A DNA stretch of 6,714 bases from Candidatus Limivicinus faecipullorum (GCA_018711755.1 DVHY01000217.1:1-6714); one strand, 5' to 3'. Shown: positions 1 to 6,563, counted from the first letter of the stretch. The notes: a model not told the origin generated them from the letters alone. Numbers and translations are program-made.

Positions 1-11
1 GAGGGCTGTTT

Positions 12-1280
12 ATGAGGCGACCGTTCAGATGGGACAAAATGTATCTCTACTGGGGGATAACTGCCTTTTGCGTCATTGCCGCCGCAATTCTGTTTTATAT
101 GGCCCTGCGTTTTCTGCCCTTCCTGGGCTCGGCCCTGTCCACCCTCCTGGGCATACTCAGCCCCTTTATCTGGGGCATGGTGATATGCTATCTGCTGGCG
201 CCTTTTATGCGCCTGGTGGAGAGAAAGCTCTTTACACCCCTGGCACACAAACTTTACAAAAAGAGCAAAAGGAGCGACGGCTCCCATTTCGCCCGGGCCA
301 TGTCGGTGCTGCTCAGCGAGCTGGTGCTGCTGGCCATACTCACCGCCCTGGTCTTCCTCATCATCCCTCAGATATACAGCAGTCTCCAGACCATCGTGGC
401 CAGCTCCTCCATGTACATAGATACCGCCAGCCGCTGGCTCCAGCAGCTGCTGGAGGACTTCCCCGAGATAGAGCACTATGCCTCCCAGCTTCTGGGCGAG
501 GTGAACACCAGCCTCATGAACTGGATACAGCAGACAGTGCTGCCGGAGCTGGGCAGCCTTATCTCCAACGTGACTTCCGGCGTGTATTATATCCTGCTGG
601 GCATATATAACCTGGTCATCGGCATCATCGTCTCCGTCTATGTCCTCAGCAATCTGGAGCAGTTCGGGGCCAGCGCCAAGCGCATCCTTTACTCCGTCTT
701 TTCCGTGGAGATGGCCAAGAAGATAATGGAGGGCCTGGATTTCACCGACCGCACCTTCATGGGCTTTATAAACGGCAAGCTCCTGGATTCCGCCATCATC
801 GGCCTTATCTGCTACATAGTCTGCGCCATCCTCCAGATGCCCTATGCCCTGCTGGTGAGCGTCATCGTGGGCGTCACCAATGTCATTCCCTTCTTCGGCC
901 CCTTTATCGGCGCCATACCCTCCTCCCTCATCATACTGCTGGTGGACCCCATCAAGTGCCTCATCTTCGTTATCTTCGTCATTCTCCTCCAGCAGCTGGA
1001 CGGCAACGTGATAGGCCCCAAGATCCTGGGCAACTCCGTGGGCATCAACGGCTTTTGGGTCATGTTCTCCATTATCGTGGGCGCCGGCTTCTTCGGCTTC
1101 TGGGGCATGCTCCTGGGCGTGCCGGTATTTGTGGTCATCTACGCCGCCATCAACGGCTGCGTCACCCGCAAGCTGAAAAGAAGCGACCTCCCTTGGGAGA
1201 TCGCCGATTACAAGGATATAGATTATATCGACCCGGTGAGCTATCAGCCGGTAAAAAAGGACCGGGAAGATCAGGCGTGA
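12..1280 (+). CDS. AI-2E family transporter (YtvI/YueF/PerM-like permease)
   Basis: This is a 422-residue polytopic membrane protein of the AI-2E exporter superfamily. About eight hydrophobic segments are visible, near residues 11-34, 38-66, 97-120, 190-214, 255-279, 280-311, 313-329 and 346-381. A mostly soluble, amphipathic stretch lies at about 122-187, as is usual for the family. Family signatures in the C-terminal half are GKLLDSAIIG (255-264), NVIPFFGPFIGAIPS (290-304), QQLDGNVIGPKILG (327-340) and GMLLGVPVF (365-373). The tail after residue 382 is charged and cytoplasmic-like. The start is ATG at 12, with GAGGG at bases 1-5 as a ribosome site six bases upstream; any promoter lies outside the window. 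The gene ends within the last codons of the convergent desulfurase. Transport of autoinducer-2 was shown for E. coli TqsA, but other members have been linked to ion antiport or have no known substrate, so no substrate is claimed here. Confidence 0.93.
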   Translation: MRRPFRWDKMYLYWGITAFCVIAAAILFYMALRFLPFLGSALSTLLGILSPFIWGMVICYLLAPFMRLVERKLFTPLAHKLYKKSKRSDGSHFARAMSVLLSELVLLAILTALVFLIIPQIYSSLQTIVASSSMYIDTASRWLQQLLEDFPEIEHYASQLLGEVNTSLMNWIQQTVLPELGSLISNVTSGVYYILLGIYNLVIGIIVSVYVLSNLEQFGASAKRILYSVFSVEMAKKIMEGLDFTDRTFMGFINGKLLDSAIIGLICYIVCAILQMPYALLVSVIVGVTNVIPFFGPFIGAIPSSLIILLVDPIKCLIFVIFVILLQQLDGNVIGPKILGNSVGINGFWVMFSIIVGAGFFGFWGMLLGVPVFVVIYAAINGCVTRKLKRSDLPWEIADYKDIDYIDPVSYQPVKKDREDQA

Positions 1281-2401
1281 GCCAGCCTCTCTCTGGCTGC
1301 TCTCAGGCCCTCCGCCAGAGCGTATATGTCCTCCTGTGTGTTGAAGCGGGAGAGGCCGATACGTATGGCCCCGTCAATGATTTTCGGCTCCAGGCCCATG
1401 GCCTCCAGCACATGGCTCCGCCCGCCCTTCTTGCAGGCGGAGCTTTTTGATACGTATATCTCCCGCTCCTCCAGGAAGTTCATCAGCACCTCGCTGCGCC
1501 AGCCGGGCAGGGATATGCTGAGTATATGGGGCGCTCCCCCGCCTATGACCACCATCTCCGGGATCTCCCGGCTCAGTTCCTCTATGGCCAGGCGGCGGAG
1601 GGCGGCCATATGCTCCGTATTCTCCCTGAAGAGCGCCTTTGCCGCAGCGCAGGCGGCGCCGAAGGCGGCTATCTGGGGCATGGCCTCGGTTCCAGCCCGG
1701 CGGCCGGACTCCTGGGAGCCCCCTAAAATAAAGGGCTTGAGCTTCAGGCCGTTTCTGATGTATAATGCCCCTATGCCTTTGGGAGCGTGGATCTTGTGGC
1801 CGCTGACGCTTATCATATCCGCACCCAGGCTCTTGGCGGTAAAGGGCAGCTTCATGAAGGCCTGCACTGCGTCGGTGTGGAGCAGGGCCTGAGAGGCCGC
1901 TTTTTTCATGGCTCTGGCTATGGCGGCAATGTCCGTCACCGCCCCGGTCTCGTTGTTCACCAGCATCAGAGACACCAGTATCGTGTCCTCTCTCAGAGCA
2001 TCCAGCACCGACTGCACCGATATGGCCCCGGTCCTGTCGGGCCGCAGCCGGGTCACTTCATAGCCCTGGCGCTCCAGCTCCTCCAGGGATTTGAGCACCG
2101 CATCGTGCTCCACCGCGGAGCTTATCACATGGCGTCCCCGGCGGCGCATCAGCTCCGCCCCTTTTAAAATGGCCCAGTTGTCGCTCTCGCTGCCGCAGGA
2201 GGTGAACACCAGTTCCTGGGGCGTGCAGCCCAGGGCCGAGGCCGCCTGTCTGCGGCTCTCGTCCAGCAGGCGCTTGGCCTCCCGGCCCTTGGTATGAGTG
2301 GAGCTGGGATTGCCGTAGCTCTCGGTCATTGCTTTTAAAGCCGCCTCCGCCGCCTCCCGGCAGACTATGGTGGTGGCTGAATTGTCCAGATAGTGTTCCA
2401 T
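1271..2401 (-). CDS. nifS: Cysteine desulfurase, NifS/IscS-like (PLP-dependent)
   Basis: This 376-residue class V aminotransferase-fold enzyme removes sulfur from L-cysteine as a protein-bound persulfide, leaving alanine. It supplies Fe-S cluster assembly and tRNA thiolation. Visible motifs are the N-terminal YLDNSATT (4-11), SAVEHDAV (95-102, His99 stacking on PLP), NNETG (149-153), HTDAVQ (175-180), the PLP lysine in SVSGHKIHAPKG (Lys203) and the catalytic-loop SSAC (Cys323). The stretch from Cys323 to the conserved VL is about two residues shorter than in E. coli IscS and reads KKGGRSHVL. Length is a little under that of IscS (about 400). The frame stays open upstream to 2617, but the start is taken as ATG at 2401: the conserved N-terminus begins exactly there, a GGAG lies eight bases upstream, and longer forms would run through mtaB. 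It is divergent from mtaB and convergent with the permease. The symbol is a family label; the specific partner (IscU, SufU, ThiI or MnmA) cannot be told. Confidence 0.95.
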   Translation of the reverse strand: MEHYLDNSATTIVCREAAEAALKAMTESYGNPSSTHTKGREAKRLLDESRRQAASALGCTPQELVFTSCGSESDNWAILKGAELMRRRGRHVISSAVEHDAVLKSLEELERQGYEVTRLRPDRTGAISVQSVLDALREDTILVSLMLVNNETGAVTDIAAIARAMKKAASQALLHTDAVQAFMKLPFTAKSLGADMISVSGHKIHAPKGIGALYIRNGLKLKPFILGGSQESGRRAGTEAMPQIAAFGAACAAAKALFRENTEHMAALRRLAIEELSREIPEMVVIGGGAPHILSISLPGWRSEVLMNFLEEREIYVSKSSACKKGGRSHVLEAMGLEPKIIDGAIRIGLSRFNTQEDIYALAEGLRAARERLAHA

Positions 2402-2438
2402 ATCGCACACTCCAATGTTTTTTCTACAGGAGATAACC

Positions 2439-3728
2439 ATGAAATACATTATATCCACTCTGGGCTGCAAGGTCAACCAGTATGAGACCCAGGCCATGGA
2501 GGCCCTGCTGCAGCAGCATGGCCACAGCCCCGCTAAGGACGGCGAGCAGGCCGACGCCGTTATAGTCAACACCTGCGCCGTCACCGCCGAGAGCGGCCGG
2601 AAATCCCGCCAGACCATCCGCCGGCTGAAAGAAGAGAATCCGGAGGCGGTGCTGGCGGTCTGCGGCTGCTACTCCCAGATAAGCCAGGAGGAGGTGGCCG
2701 CCCTGGGGGCCCAGGTCATCTTCGGGGCCGCGGAGCGGAAAAAGCTGGTGGAGGCGGTGGAAGAGGCCGTGGAAAAGGGCCTGGGCTGCCGCTGCGTAGA
2801 CAAGCCCTTCCAGCGCCGGGACTTTGAGCGCCTGCCCTCAGGGGCGGTGGCCGGACGCACCCGGGCCATGCTGAAGATACAGGACGGCTGCGTGAATTTC
2901 TGCTCCTACTGTATCATACCCTACACCCGGGGCCGCCTGCGCAGCCTGCCCATCCCCGAGGCCGTGGAGGAGACCCGGCGTCTGGCCGGCCTGGGCTACC
3001 GGGAGCTGGTGCTCACCGGCATAGAGGTGGCCTCCTATGGCCTGGACCTGCCGGGCCGTCCCGGGCTTACCGACCTGGTCTGCGCCGTGGCGGAAGCCGC
3101 CGGAGACATGCGCATCCGGCTCAGCTCCTTGGAGCCCACGGTGGTGACTGAGGACTTCTGCCGCCGCCTTGCCGCCGCGAAACGGCTTTGCCGCCACTTC
3201 CATCTCTCCCTCCAGTCCGGCTGCGACAGGACCCTGAAAGCCATGAACCGCAAGTACGATACCGCCGGCTTCTACCGGGCCGTGGAACTGCTGAGAGAGC
3301 ATTTCCCCGGCTGCGCCCTCACCTGCGACCTTATCGTGGGCTTCCCGGGAGAGACGGAACAGGACCACCGGGAGACCCTGGACTTTATAAGAAAGTGCGC
3401 CTTTGAGAGCATGCATATCTTCCCCTACTCCCGCCGCCCCGGCACCCCCGCGGACTCCATGCCCGGGCAGCTGGAAAACGCCGTGAAGGCCCGCCGGGCC
3501 CATGAGGCCCAGCAGATCGCCCGGCAGATGCACCTGGATTTCCTCCGCTCCTGCATAGGCAGCCGCCTCAGCGTGCTCTTTGAAACTCAGCAGGACGGGC
3601 TTTGGACCGGCCACAGCGACAGCTATGTGCTGGTGTCCGCCCAGGGCGAGGCCCTCAGGGGACAAATTAGGCAGGTTTTGGTTTCGGAAGTCCGGGGAGA
3701 GCAGCTTTTTGGTCACTTGGACGATTGA
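2439..3728 (+). CDS. mtaB: tRNA (t6A37) methylthiotransferase MtaB
   Basis: This 429-residue radical-SAM enzyme converts N6-threonylcarbamoyladenosine at tRNA position 37 to its 2-methylthio form (ms2t6A). It uses two [4Fe-4S] clusters and SAM. The N-terminal methylthiotransferase domain carries the auxiliary-cluster cysteines Cys10 (TLGCKVNQYET), Cys46 (NTCAVT) and Cys77 (CGCYSQ). The radical-SAM core holds CVNFCSYC (Cys151, Cys155, Cys158) followed by IIPYTRGR. Other core motifs are LSLQSGCD (256-263) and DLIVGFPGET (297-306). The C-terminal ~55 residues fit a TRAM RNA-binding domain. The N-terminal TLGCKVNQYE signature separates MtaB from MiaB and RimO. Start: ATG at 2439 with AGGAG at 2428-2432. 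An in-frame ATG at 2415 has no ribosome site and is rejected. No convincing promoter of its own is visible upstream. The stop codon is part of the next promoter. Confidence 0.95.
   Translation: MKYIISTLGCKVNQYETQAMEALLQQHGHSPAKDGEQADAVIVNTCAVTAESGRKSRQTIRRLKEENPEAVLAVCGCYSQISQEEVAALGAQVIFGAAERKKLVEAVEEAVEKGLGCRCVDKPFQRRDFERLPSGAVAGRTRAMLKIQDGCVNFCSYCIIPYTRGRLRSLPIPEAVEETRRLAGLGYRELVLTGIEVASYGLDLPGRPGLTDLVCAVAEAAGDMRIRLSSLEPTVVTEDFCRRLAAAKRLCRHFHLSLQSGCDRTLKAMNRKYDTAGFYRAVELLREHFPGCALTCDLIVGFPGETEQDHRETLDFIRKCAFESMHIFPYSRRPGTPADSMPGQLENAVKARRAHEAQQIARQMHLDFLRSCIGSRLSVLFETQQDGLWTGHSDSYVLVSAQGEALRGQIRQVLVSEVRGEQLFGHLDD
2448..2476 (-). promoter_or_regulatory. Predicted sigma-A promoter of the cysteine desulfurase, inside mtaB
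   Basis: On the minus strand, TTGACC (2476 to 2471) is followed after exactly 17 bases by a perfect TATAAT (2453 to 2448). Transcription would start near 2441 and give a leader of about 40 bases before the desulfurase ATG at 2401. Both boxes lie in the first 13 codons of mtaB: the -10 falls in the two Ile codons 4-5, and the -35 in codons 11-13 of the conserved GCKVNQ motif. It is the best promoter-like match I found for this gene. It is a sequence match only. Confidence 0.7.
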
Positions 3729-3753
3729 CGAAGCTGCGGCTATAGAGTATTAT
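3725..3753 (+). promoter_or_regulatory. Predicted sigma-A promoter of serC-serA
   Basis: TTGACG (3725-3730) and TATTAT (3748-3753) are separated by exactly 17 bases and each differ from consensus by one base. The -35 box contains the mtaB TGA stop (3726-3728). The predicted start near 3760 leaves a leader of only about 27 bases, too short for a T-box or riboswitch, so no RNA-level serine control is expected here. No terminator separates mtaB from serC, so read-through from mtaB is also possible. Confidence 0.65.
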
Positions 3754-3787
3754 ATCTGATAATTGACAAAGTATAGGAGATGACATC

Positions 3788-4870
3788 GTGGCCAGAGAGA
3801 ACATTTTTAACTTTTCGGCGGGGCCTTCCGTTATGCCCCTGCCCGCCCTGGAATCCGCCCGTCAGGAACTGCTGGATTACAAGGGCTGCGGTATGTCCGT
3901 GATGGAGATGAGCCACAGGAGCAAGCTCTTCCAGGATATTTTCGACAGTACCAAGCTCAAGCTGAAAGAGCTCATGCAGGTACCCGATACCCACGATATC
4001 CTCTTCCTTCAGGGCGGCGCCACACTGCAGTTCGCCGCCATACCCATGAACCTCATAGAGGGCGGCTGCGCCGATTACGCCGTCACCGGCAATTTCTCAA
4101 AGAAGGCCGCCGCCGAGGCTGAGAAGTACGGAAAAGTGAACATAGCCGTGGACAGCTCCGCCACCGGCTTCGACCGTATCCCCGCCCAGGAGGAGCTGAA
4201 ATTCACCCAGGGCGCAAAGTACTTCTACTACTGCGGCAACAACACCGTCTACGGCACCGAGTGGCAGTATGTGCCGGAGACCTCCGCGCCCCTGGTGTGC
4301 GACATGTCCTCCGATATCCTGTCCTGTCCCGTGGATGTGTCCCGCTTCGGGCTCATCTATGCCGGAGCCCAGAAGAACATGGCCCCCGCCGGGCTCACCG
4401 TGGTGATCGTGGACAAGGCCCTGCTGGGCCGGGAGCTGCCCTTCACCCCCCAGGTGATGAGCTACAAGGTGATGAGCGAGCACGACTCCATGCTGAACAC
4501 TCCCCCCTGCTGGTGCATATACATGCTGGGGCTGACTCTGGACTGGATAAAGAGCCAGGGCGGCCTTGAGGCCATGGACGCCCGGCGCCGGGAGAGGGCT
4601 TCCCTCCTCTACGGTTTCCTGGACAACAGCCGAGTCTTTAAAGCCCGGGCCCTGCCCGGCTCCCGCAGCTTCATGAACGTGGCCTTCTCCACAGGCGATG
4701 GGGAGCTGGACGCCGAATTCATAAAAGGCGGCGCCGACAGAGGTCTGCTGAACCTCAAGGGCCACAAGGTGGCCGGAGGCATGAGAGCCTCCATCTACAA
4801 CGCCATGCCTCTGGAAGGTGTGGAGAGACTGGTAAATTATATGAAGGAGTTTGAACTTAGCCATGTTTAA
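3788..4870 (+). CDS. serC: Phosphoserine aminotransferase SerC
   Basis: This 360-residue class V PLP aminotransferase (E. coli SerC has about 362) converts 3-phosphohydroxypyruvate plus glutamate to O-phosphoserine and 2-oxoglutarate. That is the second step of serine synthesis. The same fold can serve pyridoxal phosphate synthesis in some bacteria. Motifs in order are NFSAGPS (8-14), SVMEMSHRSK (37-46, Arg44 a likely phosphate/carboxylate contact), LQGGATLQF (74-82, PLP phosphate), CGNNTVYGTEW (149-159), CDMSSDILS (171-179, Asp172 to the pyridine nitrogen), YAGAQKNMAPAG (191-202, Lys196 forming the Schiff base), NTPPCWCIY (237-245) and GGMRASIYNAMP (330-341). The start is GTG at 3788 with AGGAG at 3775-3779, eight bases upstream; no nearby in-frame ATG gives the conserved N-terminus. 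The 3' end overlaps serA by eight bases and contains serA's ribosome site, so the two are likely cotranscribed and coupled. Confidence 0.96.
   Translation: MARENIFNFSAGPSVMPLPALESARQELLDYKGCGMSVMEMSHRSKLFQDIFDSTKLKLKELMQVPDTHDILFLQGGATLQFAAIPMNLIEGGCADYAVTGNFSKKAAAEAEKYGKVNIAVDSSATGFDRIPAQEELKFTQGAKYFYYCGNNTVYGTEWQYVPETSAPLVCDMSSDILSCPVDVSRFGLIYAGAQKNMAPAGLTVVIVDKALLGRELPFTPQVMSYKVMSEHDSMLNTPPCWCIYMLGLTLDWIKSQGGLEAMDARRRERASLLYGFLDNSRVFKARALPGSRSFMNVAFSTGDGELDAEFIKGGADRGLLNLKGHKVAGGMRASIYNAMPLEGVERLVNYMKEFELSHV
4844..4849 (+). promoter_or_regulatory. Ribosome binding site of serA, inside serC
   Basis: AAGGAG lies in the last codons of serC. It stands 13 bases before the ATG at 4863, which is longer than usual, and only one base before an in-frame TTG at 4851, which is too close. 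It therefore favours the ATG. The wide spacing suggests that initiation may partly depend on ribosomes finishing serC. Confidence 0.6.
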
Positions 4871-6023
4871 TATACGTACCATGAACGCGATCTCCGCCTC
4901 CGGCATCGAGGCGCTGGAGAAGAAGGGCTGCACCGTGGGGCCGGATGTGGAAAACGCCCAGGCCTATCTTATCCGCAGCGCCGACCTCCACTCCTCCCCC
5001 CTGCCCGAGAGCCTGCTGGCTATCGGCCGGGCCGGAGCCGGCACCAACAACATCCCTGTGGCCGACTGCACCGAAAAGGGCATAGCAGTCTTCAACAGCC
5101 CCGGCGCCAATGCCGAGGCCGTGAAGGAACAGGAGATCTGCGCCATGGTCATGGCCTCCCGGGACGTACTGGGCAGCATAGAATGGGTCAAGTCCATCGC
5201 CGACCGGGGCGAGGAGATACCAACCCTGGTGGAAAAGTGCAAGTCCAACTTCGCCGGACCTGAGCTGCTGGGCAAATCCCTGGGCGTTATCGGCCTGGGC
5301 GCCACCGGCTCCATGGTGGCCAACGCCGCCCTGGCCATCGGCATGGTGGTCTACGGTTACGACCCCTTTATGTCCGTGGACGCCGCCTGGCGCCTCTCCG
5401 GGGACGTCATCCACTCCGACAGCATCGACGATATCTTCCGCAACTGCGACTACATCAGCCTGAACGTACCCTACAACAAGGGTACCCACTGCCTGCTGGA
5501 CAGCTCCGCCTTCCAGAAAATGAGAGACGGCGTGCGCATCTTCAACGAGAGCCGGGCCGAGGTGGTGGACGACGAGGCCATGACCGAGGCCCTTGTCAGC
5601 GGCAAGGTGGCCAAGTATGTCACCGACTTCCCCAACCAGGTCATCCTCAAGGCCCCCAATGTTATCGCCATGCCCCACCTGGGCGCCTGCACCCCCGAAA
5701 GCGAGGACCGCTGCGCCGTGATGGCCGCCATGGAGATATATGATTACCTGGCCAACGGCAACATCAAAAACTCCGTGAACCTGCCCGACGTGTCCCTGTC
5801 CCGCATGGGCGTGTGCCGCCTGTGCGTCATCCACCACAATGTGCCCAAAATGATAAACCGCATCCTGGACCGCCTGGGGGCGGACGTGAACGTGGAGCAC
5901 ATGATAAACAAGCCCCGGGACGGCTATGCCTACACCATGGTGGACCTGGGCAGCCCCATAGACGAGGCCACCGCCCACAGCATCCGCTCCATGGAGCACG
6001 TACTGAGAGTGCGGGTCATCTGA
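4863..6023 (+). CDS. serA: D-3-phosphoglycerate dehydrogenase SerA (short, ACT-domain form)
   Basis: This 386-residue NAD-dependent 2-hydroxyacid dehydrogenase oxidises 3-phosphoglycerate to 3-phosphohydroxypyruvate, the committing step of serine synthesis. The split substrate domain holds AIGRAGAGTNNIP (53-65) and NSPGANAEAVKE (78-89). The Rossmann domain begins about residue 136 with the dinucleotide motif GLGATG (144-149) and an acidic residue after the second strand (YGYDPF, Asp167). Catalytic candidates are Arg231 (NESRAEVVDD) and His272 (MPHLGACTPESED). The usual glutamate between them (as in FEEEP) is not evident; that stretch reads YVTDFPNQ. Residues ~317-386 form a C-terminal ACT domain (HHNVPKMINRIL, HMINKPRDGYAYTMVDL, LRVRVI), which commonly mediates serine feedback inhibition. 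There is no extra ASB domain, unlike the ~525-residue forms. ATG at 4863 matches the family's N-terminus; TTG at 4851 is the alternative. It overlaps serC by eight bases. Confidence 0.93.
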   Translation: MFNIRTMNAISASGIEALEKKGCTVGPDVENAQAYLIRSADLHSSPLPESLLAIGRAGAGTNNIPVADCTEKGIAVFNSPGANAEAVKEQEICAMVMASRDVLGSIEWVKSIADRGEEIPTLVEKCKSNFAGPELLGKSLGVIGLGATGSMVANAALAIGMVVYGYDPFMSVDAAWRLSGDVIHSDSIDDIFRNCDYISLNVPYNKGTHCLLDSSAFQKMRDGVRIFNESRAEVVDDEAMTEALVSGKVAKYVTDFPNQVILKAPNVIAMPHLGACTPESEDRCAVMAAMEIYDYLANGNIKNSVNLPDVSLSRMGVCRLCVIHHNVPKMINRILDRLGADVNVEHMINKPRDGYAYTMVDLGSPIDEATAHSIRSMEHVLRVRVI

Positions 6024-6054
6024 GCCTTCGGGAGGAAAATGCCCCGCAGAAAAA

Positions 6055-6083
6055 GCCCGCCTTCCCGGGCGGGCATCCTTTAA
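6055..6083 (+). terminator. Possible intrinsic terminator or attenuator after serA
   Basis: GCCCGCC (6055-6061) and GGCGGGC (6068-6074) form a perfect seven-base-pair GC stem with a six-base loop. It begins 31 bases after the serA stop. On the plus strand the tail is poor (ATCCTTTAAAT), so termination may be partial. On the minus strand the tail would be TTTTTCT, which is better. There is no obvious promoter between here and 6114, so some read-through into the regulator gene is likely. Confidence 0.5.
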
Positions 6084-6113
6084 ATCCACCGTATTTCAGG
6101 GAGGGATGTTTCC

Positions 6114-6500
6114 ATGAATCTGTACGAGTCCGGGGAGATGTATCTGGAGAGCATCTACGTCCTCTCCATGAAAAGCCCCTGCGTGCGCTCCATAGATGTG
6201 GGTGAATATCTGGGCTACTCCAAGCCCAGCGTCAGCCGGGCCATGAGCGCCCTGAAAAGCGGCGGCTATGTCACCGCGGACAAGGACGGCTCCCTGCATC
6301 TCACCCCCTCCGGCCTGGAAGTGGCGGAGAAGATATACACCCGGCACACCGTGCTCTCCGGCCTGCTGGAACGCCTGGGAGTGGATAAAAAGACCGCCGT
6401 GGAGGACGCCTGCCGCATAGAGCACGTCATCAGCGACGAGAGCTTCAACGCCATCCGGGAGCACATGTGGAAAATGAGCGCCGGCCTGGACAAGGGCTGA
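6114..6500 (+). CDS. DtxR/MntR-family metal-dependent transcriptional regulator (short form)
   Basis: This 128-residue protein has an N-terminal winged helix-turn-helix (about 1-66, with DVGEYLGYSKPSVSRAMSALKSGGYV as 28-53) followed by the metal-binding and dimerisation domain. It lacks the C-terminal SH3-like domain of DtxR and is slightly shorter than B. subtilis MntR (142). Family members bind Fe(II) or Mn(II) in the cytoplasm and then repress metal uptake genes. Predicted ligands are Met9 (EMYLESIY), Glu12, His78 (TRHTVL), Cys100, Glu103 and His104 (ACRIEHV). Met9 and Cys100 match DtxR/IdeR, while Glu12 matches MntR, so iron or manganese sensing cannot be settled. The start is ATG at 6114 with AGGGAGG at 6098-6104; an earlier ATG at 6106 stops after three codons. 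It follows a hairpin and is closed by a strong terminator. No metal transporter gene adjoins it here, so its target may lie beyond the right edge or elsewhere. Confidence 0.9.
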   Translation: MNLYESGEMYLESIYVLSMKSPCVRSIDVGEYLGYSKPSVSRAMSALKSGGYVTADKDGSLHLTPSGLEVAEKIYTRHTVLSGLLERLGVDKKTAVEDACRIEHVISDESFNAIREHMWKMSAGLDKG

Positions 6501-6563
6501 GCTTATCCTCCCCCCGCCCCGCGGCAGCGCAGCCCCATAGTGTTATTGAGAGTTATTGCCAAT

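Noticed and set aside
2415..2438. Earlier ATG giving MtaB eight extra residues
   Set aside because: It has no ribosome site and would bury the good AGGAG at 2428-2432. The family N-terminus fits the ATG at 2439.
2382..2438. Dedicated promoter for mtaB upstream of its start
   Set aside because: TTGTCC at 2382-2387 has no acceptable -10 at 16-18 bases, and no other pair of boxes in the region is convincing.
2402..2617. N-terminal extension of the cysteine desulfurase by 72 residues
   Set aside because: The extension is translated from antisense mtaB, lacks family similarity, and the conserved desulfurase N-terminus starts at the ATG at 2401, which has its own ribosome site.
2838..3716. Open frame of 292 codons antisense to mtaB
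   Set aside because: Low-complexity Gly/Ala/His-rich translation lying entirely in a well-supported gene.
3763..3768. Perfect TTGACA before serC as a second -35 box
   Set aside because: No -10-like sequence lies 16-18 bases downstream; that position falls on the serC start codon.
3729..3787. T-box or serine riboswitch ahead of serC
   Set aside because: The gap is only 59 bases and has no stable stem or terminator-like hairpin.
4097..4933. Open frame of 278 codons antisense to serC
   Set aside because: Same compositional artefact. The sense strand has full SerC motifs with a ribosome site and promoter.
4857..6089. Open frame of about 410 codons antisense to serA
   Set aside because: It mirrors serA almost exactly, has a Gly/His/Val/Ala-rich composition typical of antisense frames in GC-rich genes, and matches no family I know.
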